A stretch of 64,000 nucleotides of DNA from Nocardioides dongkuii (GCF_014127485.1 NZ_CP059903.1:558001-622000); one strand, 5' to 3'. Shown: positions 53,550-62,129, numbered from the stretch's first letter. Numbers and translations are program-made. Notes: generated by a model not told the origin, from the sequence alone.

Positions 53550-54785
53550 CTACCGGCGCCTCGCGTAGCGGACGTCGCCGTTCGGAAGTCGCTCCGCGGA
53601 CCACGCGGCGTCGTGGGCCCGGTGGTGGTGGAGGTGGCAGAGGAGGGTGCCGTTGGCCAGGTCGGTGGCCCCGCCGGCCGCCCAGGCCACCCAGTGGTGG
53701 GCCTCGGCCCAGGTGCCGGGGATGTCGCAGCCCTCCGCGCGGCAGGTGCGGTCGCGCAGCAGGAGCGCCCGACGCTGGGCGGCGGTGTAGAGACGTCGGC
53801 GGCGGCCGAGGTCGAGGACCTCGGAGGCGCCGCCGAGCACGGCGGGGACGAGGTGGGCGTTGCACGCGAGCCGGCGGGCCTCGCCGGCGCTGATCGTGCC
53901 GCCGCCGACGATCTCGGCCACCCCGAGGTCCTTCGTCAGCTGGTCGAGGTGCGCGACGACGAACATGGTGGTGGCGTCGCCGCCGTGGAGCGGCAGTCGG
54001 CGGGGGTCGATGGTCTCGAGGAGCTGCACGAACGCCTGGCCGAGCCGTCGGGAGTAGGACCCGACTCCGGCGGTGGCTGTCCCTCCGGTGTCCTTGCGAG
54101 GGTTGGTGAAGGACTCGAGGTAGGTCGCCAACCGGTGTGCGGCGGCGTCGGGGAGGAGCCCGGAGATCCGGGTGGTGCCGTCGCCCCGCCGGCGGAGGCT
54201 GAGCTTGGTGCGCTCGCGGGCAGTGCGCTCGGCGTCCTCGAGGAGTCGGGCCTCGTGCTCGTCGGCGGCGTCGGGGTCGACGCAGGCGAGGATCCGGCGG
54301 CCGAGGCGGCGCAGGTCGCCGGGCGCGTGGTGGGCGGCGTACCCGACCAGGGCCTCCTCGGCCCGGGCGCGGAGCTCGGCGCCGAGGTCGGCGGGCAGCT
54401 CGGCGAGCGCGTGCGCGATCACGCGGGCCTGCGCGAGCGAGACGCTGCCCTCGCGCAGGCCCGCGGCCAGGTGCGGGTGCTCGCGGTCGAGGGCGGTCGC
54501 CAGCCGGGCGTCCGCCCGGGACGCCGCCGTGTCCTGCCGGGTCCGGTGGGCGACCCAAGCGGCGACGTCGCGGGTGCCGGTCTCCTCGGCCACGTCGTCC
54601 GCTGCGGTGACCCGCAGCCGCAGCTCGGCGACCTGGGACTCCAGGGCGGTCAGCTCGACGAGCGCCTGCGCCTTCTGCCCGGTGGTCATGAAGACCGGGT
54701 TGGCGTCCGCGACGTCCTTCAGGGCCTCGCGGGTGGCCGCGACGAACCCCAGCACCGGGTGGGTGTCAGGGGTGCGGGTGTCCAT
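53550..54785 (-). CDS. DUF222-HNH endonuclease family protein (13E12-like), SOS-regulated
   Basis: 411 residues: an N-terminal helical DUF222 domain (about 25-300) and a C-terminal HNH domain (TCRAEGCDIPGTWAEAHHWVAWAAGGATD...NGTLLCHLHHHRAHD) with the Cys/His zinc set and the catalytic His pair. This is the actinobacterial 13E12-type family, often multi-copy; its cellular role is unclear. GGTGGAGG before ATG 54785 supports this start, and a perfect LexA box lies 148 bases upstream. A longer in-frame start at 54959 would place the LexA box inside the gene. Confidence 0.9.
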   Translation of the reverse strand: MDTRTPDTHPVLGFVAATREALKDVADANPVFMTTGQKAQALVELTALESQVAELRLRVTAADDVAEETGTRDVAAWVAHRTRQDTAASRADARLATALDREHPHLAAGLREGSVSLAQARVIAHALAELPADLGAELRARAEEALVGYAAHHAPGDLRRLGRRILACVDPDAADEHEARLLEDAERTARERTKLSLRRRGDGTTRISGLLPDAAAHRLATYLESFTNPRKDTGGTATAGVGSYSRRLGQAFVQLLETIDPRRLPLHGGDATTMFVVAHLDQLTKDLGVAEIVGGGTISAGEARRLACNAHLVPAVLGGASEVLDLGRRRRLYTAAQRRALLLRDRTCRAEGCDIPGTWAEAHHWVAWAAGGATDLANGTLLCHLHHHRAHDAAWSAERLPNGDVRYARRR

Positions 54786-54932
54786 CGAGCCTCCACCGGA
54801 GATCAGAGTGATCACGGATGGGCGCTCATCGGGTCCCGGGTGGCTGCCTGGCTGCGGCGAGGTTCCTGCTCGATGCGTCCCGCACGCCCTTCGACGTCCC
54901 GAGGAACTGCCACCTCGGGCGTGCACTCCTAT

Positions 54933-54948
54933 TCGAACACACGTTCGA
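54933..54948. promoter_or_regulatory. LexA SOS box (perfect actinobacterial consensus)
   Basis: TCGAAC-ACAC-GTTCGA matches the consensus TCGAAC-N4-GTTCGA exactly. It lies between the DUF222-HNH gene (start 54785, minus strand) and a small membrane protein gene, so it most likely controls the HNH gene. SOS boxes before 13E12-type genes are known in mycobacteria. Confidence 0.85.
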
Positions 54949-54995
54949 ACGGGTGTCAATCCCTCGACCGGGTCGAATCCGGCGAGCTCAGCGGC

Positions 54996-55259
54996 CTACC
55001 TGTCGGTGTCGTCCGTCGGCGAGAGCCGGGCCCGGCTCACGAGCGCCCCGGCGACGTACGCGACGGCCAGGAGCGGGATGACGTAGGGCAGGAGGCTCAG
55101 CACGGCCACGAGGTAGCCGTCGTCATCACCTGGGTCGGCGTCGTGTGGACGGGGGTACCAGGTGTCGTCGTCCGCGGTGTGCAGGAAGACGGCCGACGCC
55201 AGAGCAGTGAGCAGGCAGAGGACGAGAACGTGCAGCGCGATCGTGACGGCTCTCCGCAT
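54996..55259 (-). CDS. Small membrane protein of unknown function
   Basis: 87 residues with two hydrophobic helices (about 5-25 and 48-72), separated by an acidic, Tyr/His-containing loop (TADDDTWYPRPHDADPGDDDGY). The ATG at 55259 is preceded by weak purine-rich sequence only. It lies between the SOS box and a GerMN-like lipoprotein gene on the same strand. I do not recognise the family. Confidence 0.55.
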   Translation of the reverse strand: MRRAVTIALHVLVLCLLTALASAVFLHTADDDTWYPRPHDADPGDDDGYLVAVLSLLPYVIPLLAVAYVAGALVSRARLSPTDDTDR

Positions 55260-55313
55260 GGCAGCAGCATGGCGGTGGCGGAGCGGTCGGCGGGGCGGGA
55301 TGCGCCGAATGGT

Positions 55314-55922
55314 TCAGGGACCCGGCACGGCCGCGCCGTCACGCTGCGCAACGAGGCACTGACCTGCCTCGACCGCCGCGCCGAAGGCTGCGCAGCTCCC
55401 GTGGTGGCGGGGCTCCATCTCCGTGATGCCGGGGAACTGGAACGCGTGCCGTCGGAGGACGGTCCAGAGGTGCTGGGACTGAGCGCTCGTGCTCGACCCG
55501 ACGCCGTCGAGGTCGAGGTCGATGACGGCCCGGGTGCCGACGATGCTCGTGGACCTCAGCGTCCCCGGTCCCGCGAACGTCGTGCAGCCGCTCTTCTCCT
55601 CCCGGCGAGGACCGGCGAAGTACGCCCTCAGGGCCACGTCCAACCGGGTCGCGAGGGACTCCGCCGCTCCGGCGGGACGCGAGAACGCGGAGTAGGGGCC
55701 GACGGGAGAGCCGCACGCGAAGAAGACCAGCACCTCGCCGTCGTCGGGTGTCGCCGCGACCTCGCGCGCCGGTGCGCACGGTGGGGTCCGCGCCGGCTCG
55801 GGCGACCGGGACTCGCGTGGCCGGGGGAAGGGTTCGGCATCCTCGGTCGCGGACCCGCAGCCCACAGCGAGTGCCGCGAGCACCGCCGTGAGCAGGACGG
55901 GATGACGCGGGGAGCGGGACAC
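55314..55922 (-). CDS. GerMN-domain-like lipoprotein
   Basis: 202 residues. The signal peptide ends in the lipobox AVGC (Cys near residue 21) and is followed by a Pro/Glu linker. The folded part (about 50-200) has the pattern of the GerMN domain: VLVFFACGSP, AESLATRLDVALRAYFAGP, TLRSTSIVGTRAVIDLD and QHLWTVLRRHAFQFPGITEM. GTG 55922 has GGAGG five to six bases upstream. GerMN lipoproteins are often linked to the cell envelope and two-component systems; no partner is evident here. Confidence 0.72.
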   Translation of the reverse strand: MSRSPRHPVLLTAVLAALAVGCGSATEDAEPFPRPRESRSPEPARTPPCAPAREVAATPDDGEVLVFFACGSPVGPYSAFSRPAGAAESLATRLDVALRAYFAGPRREEKSGCTTFAGPGTLRSTSIVGTRAVIDLDLDGVGSSTSAQSQHLWTVLRRHAFQFPGITEMEPRHHGSCAAFGAAVEAGQCLVAQRDGAAVPGP

Positions 55923-56008
55923 AGTTGCCTCCAGCGAGTGGTCGTCGAGACATCCGTGTGACGCCCTGGGACCCGGAGGAGTTGTCCACACGACCCCCCG
56001 GCAGTCCC

Positions 56009-56014
56009 TACGAT
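56009..56014 (+). promoter_or_regulatory. -10 element TACGAT for the secreted protein gene
   Basis: TACGAT is followed by eight bases and the ATG at 56023; no Shine-Dalgarno is seen. Confidence 0.4.
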
Positions 56015-56022
56015 GCGGGGGC

Positions 56023-56568
56023 ATGAGCCGACCGCTGCGCGTCGCAGCCGCCCTGGTGGCACTGGCGGTGCTGCTCTCGGGACCTGCGAGCAGCGCCGGA
56101 CCGAGGCTCCTCGACGTGGGCCGCGGCGGCGACGGGCACGTGGTGGTGGGGACCGGTCCCGGACCGCATGCAGCGACCTTCTACGCCGCCGACGTCTGCC
56201 TCCGGCGCCCCGGAGTCGCCCGGATCACGGACGTCCGTCTCAGGAACCCGGTCGGGGGTGCTCAGGTCACGGACTACACGGTCGTGCGCGGGTGGGACGG
56301 GATGCCGCTCGCCACGGCCAAGCCTCTGCGGAAGGTGCGCTCGCTCCACGGGACCCGTCGGGTCAAGGGCCGGTGCGGCCGCCGGGACCACGCCTTCTGG
56401 GTCCTCTACGTGGAGGTCACCAAGCCGGCGGAGTCGCCGGCAGCGGGTGGAGACGGCCTGCGCATCAGCTACCGCGACGGCGAGCGCACACGGGTCGCCA
56501 GGACCCGGTGGGGCTTCTACCTCTGCGAGGACGTACGCCGCGAGGAGTGCACGGACGCGACGGGCTGA
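56023..56568 (+). CDS. Secreted protein of unknown function
   Basis: 181 residues. N-terminal signal peptide (RPLRVAAALVALAVLLSGPASSAG, predicted cut after about residue 25), then a beta-rich mature part with four Cys (VCLRRPG, GRCGRRD, LCEDVRREEC) that could form two disulfides. No catalytic motif is evident. It is divergent from the GerMN-like lipoprotein gene (100-base gap) and converges on the next gene. The family is not recognised. Confidence 0.65.
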   Translation: MSRPLRVAAALVALAVLLSGPASSAGPRLLDVGRGGDGHVVVGTGPGPHAATFYAADVCLRRPGVARITDVRLRNPVGGAQVTDYTVVRGWDGMPLATAKPLRKVRSLHGTRRVKGRCGRRDHAFWVLYVEVTKPAESPAAGGDGLRISYRDGERTRVARTRWGFYLCEDVRREECTDATG

Positions 56569-56574
56569 GCCGGC

Positions 56575-57354
56575 TCAGTGCGGGTCGGCCGGGTGCAGCG
56601 CCAGCGTCGAGCGCGAGCGCAGGTGCGCCTCGCAGTGCCGCGCCAGCTCGTCGTACGCCGGCCGGCCCATCAGCTCGATCAGCTCGGGCGCGGAGGTGAC
56701 GTAGAGCGGCTCCAGGGCGACGTGCGCCTCGGTGTTGCCGGTGCAGTACCAGTCGAGGTCGTGGCCGCCGGGACCCCAGCCGCGGCGGTCGTACTCCGCG
56801 ATCGAGACCTCGGTGTACGTCGTGCCGTCCTGGCGGGTCACGTCGCGGAAGGTGCGTCGGATCGGCAGCTGCCAGCACACGTCCGGCTTGGTCTCGAGCG
56901 GGTGCTTGTCGAGCACGTACGCGAGGGCGTGCAGCGCGCAGCCGGCGCCGCCCCCGCCGCCCGGCGGCGCGAAGCCCGGGCGGTTCTGGAAGACGCAGGC
57001 CTGCTGGCCGTCGACCACGATCGTGAGCGTCTTGCGCTCGCCCTCGTCGTCGACCTCGACCCAGTCCTCGGTGGTGACCTCCCGGCCCCGGGGGCCGTGC
57101 TGCCAGAGGTTCTCGTCGAGCATGCCGACGAAGCCTGCGACCCGTTGCTCGTCCGCGTCGTCGGCGAAGTGCGCGCCGAGCGTGCAGCAGCCGACGTCGG
57201 GGGCGTCGGCGTAGATCCCGGCGCAGCCCTGCCCGAAGATGCAGGTGTAGCTCGACGTGAGCCAGGTGAGGTCGCAGCGCATCACCTCGTCCTCGTCGGC
57301 GGGGTTCACGAACTCCACCCAGGCGCGCGGGAACACCAAGTCGACCTCGGGCAC
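56575..57354 (-). CDS. Conserved Cys-rich protein of unknown function
   Basis: 259 residues from the GTG at 57354, without signal peptide or helices. It has ten Cys, several clustered: [20 protein letters not shown], then [27 protein letters not shown] and WYC, which suggests a metal or Fe-S site in the style of the YkgJ/UPF0153 Cys-cluster proteins. GTG 57354 is chosen because TACGCT lies six bases upstream (leaderless pattern). An ATG at 57387 with GAGGA upstream would extend it 11 codons into the divergent ppx-like gene. Confidence 0.72.
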   Translation of the reverse strand: MPEVDLVFPRAWVEFVNPADEDEVMRCDLTWLTSSYTCIFGQGCAGIYADAPDVGCCTLGAHFADDADEQRVAGFVGMLDENLWQHGPRGREVTTEDWVEVDDEGERKTLTIVVDGQQACVFQNRPGFAPPGGGGGAGCALHALAYVLDKHPLETKPDVCWQLPIRRTFRDVTRQDGTTYTEVSIAEYDRRGWGPGGHDLDWYCTGNTEAHVALEPLYVTSAPELIELMGRPAYDELARHCEAHLRSRSTLALHPADPH

Positions 57355-57360
57355 CCTGTC

Positions 57361-57379
57361 AGCGTACGGCGGGTACGTT
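57361..57379. promoter_or_regulatory. Face-to-face leaderless -10 elements in a 31-base divergent gap
   Basis: TACGCT (minus strand, 57366-57361) lies six bases before the GTG at 57354, and TACGTT (plus strand, 57374-57379) lies six bases before the ATG at 57386. Only seven bases separate the two hexamers, so RNA polymerase binding at one should exclude the other. Confidence 0.5.
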
Positions 57380-57385
57380 GGACGC

Positions 57386-58327
57386 ATGCGCGTGGGCGTC
57401 CTCGACATCGGATCCAACACCGGCCACCTGCTGGTGGTCGACGCGCACGGCGGCGCGGCGCCGCTGCCGGCGTACTCCTACAAGCAGCCGCTCCGCCTCG
57501 CCGAGCACCTCGACGACTCGGGAGCGGTGACCCAGGCCGGCATCGACGCGCTGGCGGGCTTCACCGCCGAGGCGCTGGTCGTGGCCGAGGACAAGGGCTG
57601 CGAGGACCTGCTGGCGTTCGCGACCTCGGCGGTCCGGGACGCCACCAACTCCGACGCGGTCCTCGAGCACGTGCGCGAGCGCACCGGCGTCGACATCGGC
57701 GTGCTGTCGGGGGAGGACGAGGCCCGGCTGACCTTCCTCGCCGTACGCCGCTGGTTCGGCTGGTCCGCCGGCCGGCTGGTGGTCTTCGACATCGGCGGCG
57801 GGTCGCTGGAGATCGCCGGCGGCCAGGACGAGGCGCCGGACGTCGCCTGGTCGCTGCCGCTCGGCGCGGCCCGGCTGGCCCGCACCCGGCTCAGCGGCGG
57901 CCGTCCCAGCGAGGACATGATCCGCCGGCTGCGCCGCGACATCCGCGCCGAGATCGCGCGCGACGCCGGGCACCTGCTGCGCGCCGGCGTCCCCGACCGG
58001 GCGGCGGCGTCGTCGAAGACCTTCCGCTCCCTGGCCCGGATCTGCGGCGCGGCGCCCTCCACCGCGGGCCCGCTCGTCCCGCGCAGCCTGCCCTGCGACG
58101 AGCTCTCCCGGTGGATCCCCAAGCTGGCCGCGATGTCGCCCGAGGAGCTGGCGTCCCTGCCCGGGGTCTCGCCGAGCCGGTCCCACCAGATCCTGCCGGG
58201 GGCCCTCGTGGCGGAGGCCTGCATGGACATCTTCGACCTCCCCGCGCTCGAGATCTGCCCGTGGGCGCTGCGCGAGGGCGTCATCCTCGAGCGCCTCGAC
58301 CAGCTCTCGGTGCTGGTCCCCGCGTGA
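57386..58327 (+). CDS. Ppx/GppA-family phosphatase (exopolyphosphatase-like)
   Basis: 313 residues of the ASKHA fold: phosphate loops [18 protein letters not shown] (about 2-19) and [15 protein letters not shown] (about 132-146), plus [16 protein letters not shown]. The length is that of the short actinobacterial Ppx-like proteins. It hydrolyses polyphosphate or (p)ppGpp-type pppGpp; which one cannot be told. The ATG at 57386 is leaderless by its -10 element. The stop overlaps the next GTG (GTGA). Confidence 0.92.
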   Translation: MRVGVLDIGSNTGHLLVVDAHGGAAPLPAYSYKQPLRLAEHLDDSGAVTQAGIDALAGFTAEALVVAEDKGCEDLLAFATSAVRDATNSDAVLEHVRERTGVDIGVLSGEDEARLTFLAVRRWFGWSAGRLVVFDIGGGSLEIAGGQDEAPDVAWSLPLGAARLARTRLSGGRPSEDMIRRLRRDIRAEIARDAGHLLRAGVPDRAAASSKTFRSLARICGAAPSTAGPLVPRSLPCDELSRWIPKLAAMSPEELASLPGVSPSRSHQILPGALVAEACMDIFDLPALEICPWALREGVILERLDQLSVLVPA

Positions 58328-59139
58328 GCGCCCCGACGGTGCGCGTCGGGCTCTCGACGTCCTCGGTCTACCCGGAGTCCTCCGCCCACGCCTTCGGCTA
58401 CGCCGCCGAGATCGGGTACGACGCGGTCGAGGTGATGGTCGGCATCGACGCCCTGAGCCAGCAGACCAGCGCGGTCAAGCAGCTCTCCGACCACCACGGG
58501 CTGCCGGTCTCGGCCGTGCACGCCCCCTGCCTGCTCTTCACCCAGCGGGTCTGGGGCACCGAGCCGTGGGGCAAGCTCGAGCGCTCCGCCGAGATGGCCC
58601 ACGAGGTGGGCGCCGCCGTCGTCGTCGTGCACCCGCCGTTCCGGTGGCAGCGCGAGTACGCCGCGGGCTTCGTCGACGGCATCGCGGCCCTCGAGGAGTC
58701 GACGGGCATCGCCTTCGCGGTCGAGAACATGTATCCGTGGCGCGCCTCGCAGAAGCGCGGCATGGAGATGTACCTGCCGGGCTGGGACCCCTCCGCCGAG
58801 CCGTACGCCAACACCACGATCGACCTCTCGCACGCGGCGATCGCCCAGTCCGACCCGGTCGCGATGGCCGAGCGGCTCGGCGGCCGGCTCCGGCACGTGC
58901 ACCTCACCGACGGCACCGGCTCGGCCAAGGACGAGCACCTGGTGCCGGGACGCGGCTCGACCGGGGCGGCGGCGTTCCTCGCCCACCTCGCGGGCGCGGG
59001 CTTCGCCGGCGAGGTCGTCGTCGAGATCAACACCCGCCGGTGCGGCAGCCGCGAGGAGCGCGCGGCCGACCTGCGGGAGTCGCTGGAGTTCGCCCGCGAG
59101 CACTTCGCCGTCCGCACCCCGTCGGGGCCCAGCACGTAG
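58324..59139 (+). CDS. Sugar phosphate isomerase/epimerase-like TIM barrel (AP_endonuc_2 family)
   Basis: 271 residues, xylose-isomerase-like TIM barrel: [62 protein letters not shown] and VVVEINTR with metal-binding His/Glu/Asp residues. The substrate is unknown. It regularly lies between ppx-like genes and proline dehydrogenase/proC in Actinobacteria. The GTG start is coupled to the preceding gene. Its TAG stop forms part of the next -10 hexamer. Confidence 0.9.
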   Translation: MSAPTVRVGLSTSSVYPESSAHAFGYAAEIGYDAVEVMVGIDALSQQTSAVKQLSDHHGLPVSAVHAPCLLFTQRVWGTEPWGKLERSAEMAHEVGAAVVVVHPPFRWQREYAAGFVDGIAALEESTGIAFAVENMYPWRASQKRGMEMYLPGWDPSAEPYANTTIDLSHAAIAQSDPVAMAERLGGRLRHVHLTDGTGSAKDEHLVPGRGSTGAAAFLAHLAGAGFAGEVVVEINTRRCGSREERAADLRESLEFAREHFAVRTPSGPST

Positions 59140-59142
59140 CCT
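59137..59142 (+). promoter_or_regulatory. -10 element TAGCCT for leaderless proline dehydrogenase
   Basis: TAGCCT includes the TAG stop of the preceding gene and is followed by six bases and ATG at 59149; no Shine-Dalgarno. Confidence 0.55.
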
Positions 59143-59148
59143 GCAGGC

Positions 59149-60084
59149 ATGTCCCTGCTCCGCCAGCCGATCCTGCTCCTCTCCCGCAGCGACCGGTTCA
59201 AGTCCCTGGTCAGCGCCCTCCCGGTGACCTCCGGGATCATCACCGGCTACGTGCCGGGGGAGTCGACCGACTCGGTCGTCGCCGCCACCGCCCGGCTCGC
59301 CGACGACGGTCTCAAGGCCACCCTCGACCTGCTCGGCGAGGACACCCAGGACGCCGACCAGGCCGAGGCCACGGCCGCGGCGTACGTCGAGCTGCTGCGC
59401 CGGCTCGCCGCCGCGGGGCTGACCCCGGGCGCGGAGGTGTCGGTGAAGCTGTCCGCCATCGGCCAGACGCTGCCCGGCCACGGCGAGAAGACGGCGCTGG
59501 AGCACGCGCGCACGATCTGCCGCGCGGCCCGCAACGCGGGCTCGACGGTGACCCTCGACATGGAGGACCACACGACGACCGACTCGACGCTCGGGATCCT
59601 GCGCGAGCTGCGCAAGGACTTCCCCGAGACGGGCGCGGTGCTCCAGGCCTACCTGCACCGCACCGAGTCCGACTGCCGGGCCCTGGCGTACGAGGGCTCG
59701 CGGGTCCGGCTGTGCAAGGGCGCCTACCACGAGCCGGAGTCGGTCGCCTTCCAGGACCGGCTCGAGGTCGACAAGTCCTACGTGCGCTGCCTCAAGGTGC
59801 TGCTCGCCGGGCAGGGCTACCCGATGATCGCGACCCACGACCCCCGGATGATCCGGATCACCGGCTCGCTCGCCGGCCGCTACGGGCGCGCGCAGGGCTC
59901 GTACGAGTACCAGATGCTCTACGGCGTCCGGCCCGAGGAGCAGAAGCGCCTCGCGGCCGCCGGCGAGACCGTGCGGGTCTACGTGCCCTACGGCCAGGAG
60001 TGGTACGGCTACCTGATGCGGCGGCTCGCCGAGCGCCCGCAGAACCTGTCATTCTTCCTCACGTCGCTGTTCTCCAAGAAGTAA
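59149..60084 (+). CDS. Proline dehydrogenase (monofunctional, PutA N-terminal type)
   Basis: FAD-dependent oxidation of proline to pyrroline-5-carboxylate, probably at the membrane. The 311-residue product has the PRODH barrel motifs VSVKLSAIGQ, TLDMEDHTTTDSTL, AVLQAYLHRTESDC, VRLCKGAYHEPE, IATHDPRMI and YEYQMLYGVRPEEQKRL with the RRLAERP end. It immediately precedes proC, which runs the reverse reaction, so the pair may be separately timed. Confidence 0.94.
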   Translation: MSLLRQPILLLSRSDRFKSLVSALPVTSGIITGYVPGESTDSVVAATARLADDGLKATLDLLGEDTQDADQAEATAAAYVELLRRLAAAGLTPGAEVSVKLSAIGQTLPGHGEKTALEHARTICRAARNAGSTVTLDMEDHTTTDSTLGILRELRKDFPETGAVLQAYLHRTESDCRALAYEGSRVRLCKGAYHEPESVAFQDRLEVDKSYVRCLKVLLAGQGYPMIATHDPRMIRITGSLAGRYGRAQGSYEYQMLYGVRPEEQKRLAAAGETVRVYVPYGQEWYGYLMRRLAERPQNLSFFLTSLFSKK

Positions 60085-60099
60085 GAGGTCGAGGCCCTG

Positions 60100-60906
60100 A
60101 TGAGCACGCAGACCGCCATCGTCGGCGCCGGCGTCATGGGCGAGGCCCTGCTGTCCGGGCTCGTGCGCGCCGGCCGCCGGGTCGACGACCTGATGGTGGG
60201 CGAGAAGCGCCCCGAGCGGGCCCGCGAGCTCGAGGAGCGGTACGGCGTGGCCGTGCTCGCCAATGCCGAGGCCGCCCGCAAGGCCGACACGGTGGTGCTG
60301 GTGGTCAAGCCGCAGGACATGGCCGACGTCCTCGCGGAGGTCTCCCCGCAGCTGCGCCCCGGCCAGCTCGTCGTCTCGCTCGCCGCCGGCATCACCACGG
60401 CCTACATCGAGTCCCGGGTGCCGGCCGACGTCGCCGTCGTCCGGGTCATGCCGAACACCCCCGCGCTCGTCGACGAGGGGATGGCCGCCATCTCGCCCGG
60501 CTCGCACTGCAGCGAGGAGCAGCTCGCCGAGGTCGAGCAGCTGATGGCGTCGGTGGGCAAGGTGCTCCGGATCCCCGAGCGCCAGCAGGACGCGGTGACC
60601 GCGATCTCCGGCTCCGGCCCCGCCTACCTCTTCTTCGTCGTCGAGTCGATGATCGAGGCCGGCGTCCACCTCGGCCTGCCGCGCACCACCGCCACCGAGC
60701 TGGTCATCCAGACCCTCGTCGGCTCCGGGAAGATGCTGCGCGAGACCGGCACCCACCCGGCGATCCTGCGCGAGCAGGTCACCTCCCCGGGCGGCACCAC
60801 CGCCTCCGCGCTGCGCGAGCTCGAGGTGCACAAGGTCCGCGCCGCGTTCCTCGCCGCCATGGAGGCCGCCCGCGACCGGTCCCGCGCGCTGGCCGAGGGC
60901 TCCTGA
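60100..60906 (+). CDS. proC: Pyrroline-5-carboxylate reductase
   Basis: Last step of proline synthesis. The 268-residue product has the NAD(P) motif IVGAGVMGEALLSGLVRAG, VVKPQDM, VVSLAAGIT, RVMPNTPALVDEGM, and ISGSGPAY with SPGGTTASALRELE near the C-terminus. GAGG lies before the ATG. It belongs to the conserved group proC-HTH-bS22, but here trpS and an AcuC-like gene intervene. It converges on trpS across a repeat-rich gap. Confidence 0.95.
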   Translation: MSTQTAIVGAGVMGEALLSGLVRAGRRVDDLMVGEKRPERARELEERYGVAVLANAEAARKADTVVLVVKPQDMADVLAEVSPQLRPGQLVVSLAAGITTAYIESRVPADVAVVRVMPNTPALVDEGMAAISPGSHCSEEQLAEVEQLMASVGKVLRIPERQQDAVTAISGSGPAYLFFVVESMIEAGVHLGLPRTTATELVIQTLVGSGKMLRETGTHPAILREQVTSPGGTTASALRELEVHKVRAAFLAAMEAARDRSRALAEGS

Positions 60907-60939
60907 CGGCTGCCGCCCGCCGCCGCCCCTGCCGCTGCC

Positions 60940-61042
60940 CGGGACGTCATACGTCCTGGCGGCGATGACCACCAGGTCGTACGACGTCCCGCGGGACGTC
61001 ATGCGGCGCGGTCGCGCTGACCACCACCTCGTACGACGTCCG
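60940..61042. repeat. Two-copy 52-bp tandem repeat with palindromes between proC and trpS
   Basis: Unit 1 (60940-60991) and unit 2 (60992-61042) both begin CGGGACGTCAT and end TCGTACGACGTCC; a 24-base stretch near the end differs by two bases between copies (60966-60989 and 61018-61041). The junction is an 18-bp perfect palindrome, GACGTCCCGCGGGACGTC (60983-61000). It may act as a terminator for both convergent genes or be a small repeat element. Confidence 0.65.
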
Positions 61043-61053
61043 GGGCCGGCCGG

Positions 61054-62016
61054 TCACAGGCCCACCGCCGCCTCCGCCGCCGCCAGCACCGGGGCGGTCA
61101 CCTCGCGAGCCCGGGCGGCGCCGGCGGCGTACACGTCCGCGACGTGGGCGCGGTCGGTGGCGAGGTCGGCGTACCGCTGCTGCAGCGGCTCGAGGACGGC
61201 CACGACGGCGTCGGTGACCGCCCGCTTCAGGGCGCCGTACGTCGTGAGCCCCGCGGGGGACCCGCCGCACGCCACGAGCACCTCGAGCAGGTTGCTGACC
61301 CCGGGCTTGCGCTCCCGGTCGGGGCGCACCGCGTCCGGTCCGGTGTCGGAGTCGGTCACGGCCCGGGCGACCTTGCGACGCACCACGTCGGGGGAGTCGA
61401 GGAGGTGGATCACGCCCGCGGTGTCGGTGCTGGACTTGCCCATCTTCGAGCGCGGGTCCTGCAGGTCCATGACCCGCGCCCCGGCGGCCGGCACCACGAG
61501 CTCGGGCACCGTGAAGACCTCGCCGTAGGTGCGGTTGAAGCGCTGCGCCAGGTCGCGGGTGAGCTCGACGTGCTGGCGCTGGTCGTCGCCGACCGGCACC
61601 CGGGCGGGTCGGTAGAGCAGGATGTCGGCCGCCATCAGCGCCGGGTAGGTGTAGAGAGAGACCCGGGTCGAGCCGACCCCGCGACCCTTCTCCTTGAACT
61701 GGATCATCCGGCTGAGCTCGCCGGTGGTGGCGACGCACTCGAGCAGGTAGGACAGCTGGGTGTGCGCGGGGACCCGGCTCTGCACGAACAGCGTGCTGCG
61801 GTCCAGGCCCGCCGCCAGCAGCAGCAGGCGGAGCTCGTCGGTGCGCTCCCGCAGGACGGCGGGGTCGTGGGTCACGGTCATGGCGTGCAGGTCGGCGACG
61901 CCGTAGTAGCAGTCGGCGCCGTCCTGGGCCGCCGCCATCGGGCGCAGCGCGCCGAGCAGGTTGCCGAGCGTGAGCCGGCCGGTGGGCTTGAGGAGGGAGA
62001 GGTGACGCGTCGTCAT
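61054..62016 (-). CDS. trpS: Tryptophanyl-tRNA synthetase
   Basis: Charges tRNA-Trp. The 320-residue product is a compact class I enzyme: PTGRLTLGNLLGAL replaces HIGH near the N-terminus (TxGN), and KMGKS is the KMSKS signature. AGGAG lies eight bases before ATG 62016. It is preceded by a Trp-rich leader peptide and an attenuator, so expression should respond to charged tRNA-Trp. It is divergent from the AcuC-like gene. Confidence 0.95.
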   Translation of the reverse strand: MTTRHLSLLKPTGRLTLGNLLGALRPMAAAQDGADCYYGVADLHAMTVTHDPAVLRERTDELRLLLLAAGLDRSTLFVQSRVPAHTQLSYLLECVATTGELSRMIQFKEKGRGVGSTRVSLYTYPALMAADILLYRPARVPVGDDQRQHVELTRDLAQRFNRTYGEVFTVPELVVPAAGARVMDLQDPRSKMGKSSTDTAGVIHLLDSPDVVRRKVARAVTDSDTGPDAVRPDRERKPGVSNLLEVLVACGGSPAGLTTYGALKRAVTDAVVAVLEPLQQRYADLATDRAHVADVYAAGAARAREVTAPVLAAAEAAVGL

Positions 62017-62064
62017 GGGGTTGCTCCTGGGTCGAGGGCCCACGAGACGTGCCGGAGATGACGA

Positions 62065-62086
62065 ACGGCCGCCCGTGGGCGGCCGT
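62065..62086 (-). terminator. Attenuator hairpin in the trpS leader
   Basis: ACGGCCGCCC and GGGCGGCCGT form a perfect 10-bp stem with a very short loop, followed on the minus strand by TTCGTCATC. It lies 34-60 bases after the leader peptide stop and before trpS, in the position of an attenuator. Confidence 0.65.
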
Positions 62087-62109
62087 GGGTGAAGTGCGTG
62101 CTTCGAACG

Positions 62110-62129
62110 GGTCCGCCGTCAGGCGGGCC
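62110..62129 (-). promoter_or_regulatory. Leader hairpin overlapping the Trp leader peptide stop
   Basis: GGCCCGCC and GGCGGACC pair with one mismatch around the loop TGAC, which contains the leader stop codon; this is the 1:2 or pause-type structure of attenuators. The GGCGG in its 3' arm can instead pair with CCGCC in the attenuator arm, giving a possible antiterminator. Confidence 0.5.

Noticed and set aside
54786..54959. N-terminal extension of the DUF222-HNH protein to 54959
   Set aside because: It would put the LexA box inside the gene, lacks family similarity, and a good ribosome site precedes 54785.
60907..61053. Small coding frames within the proC-trpS tandem repeat
   Set aside because: The frames have no ribosome site and the repeat explains their similar residues; palindromic structure suggests a non-coding role.
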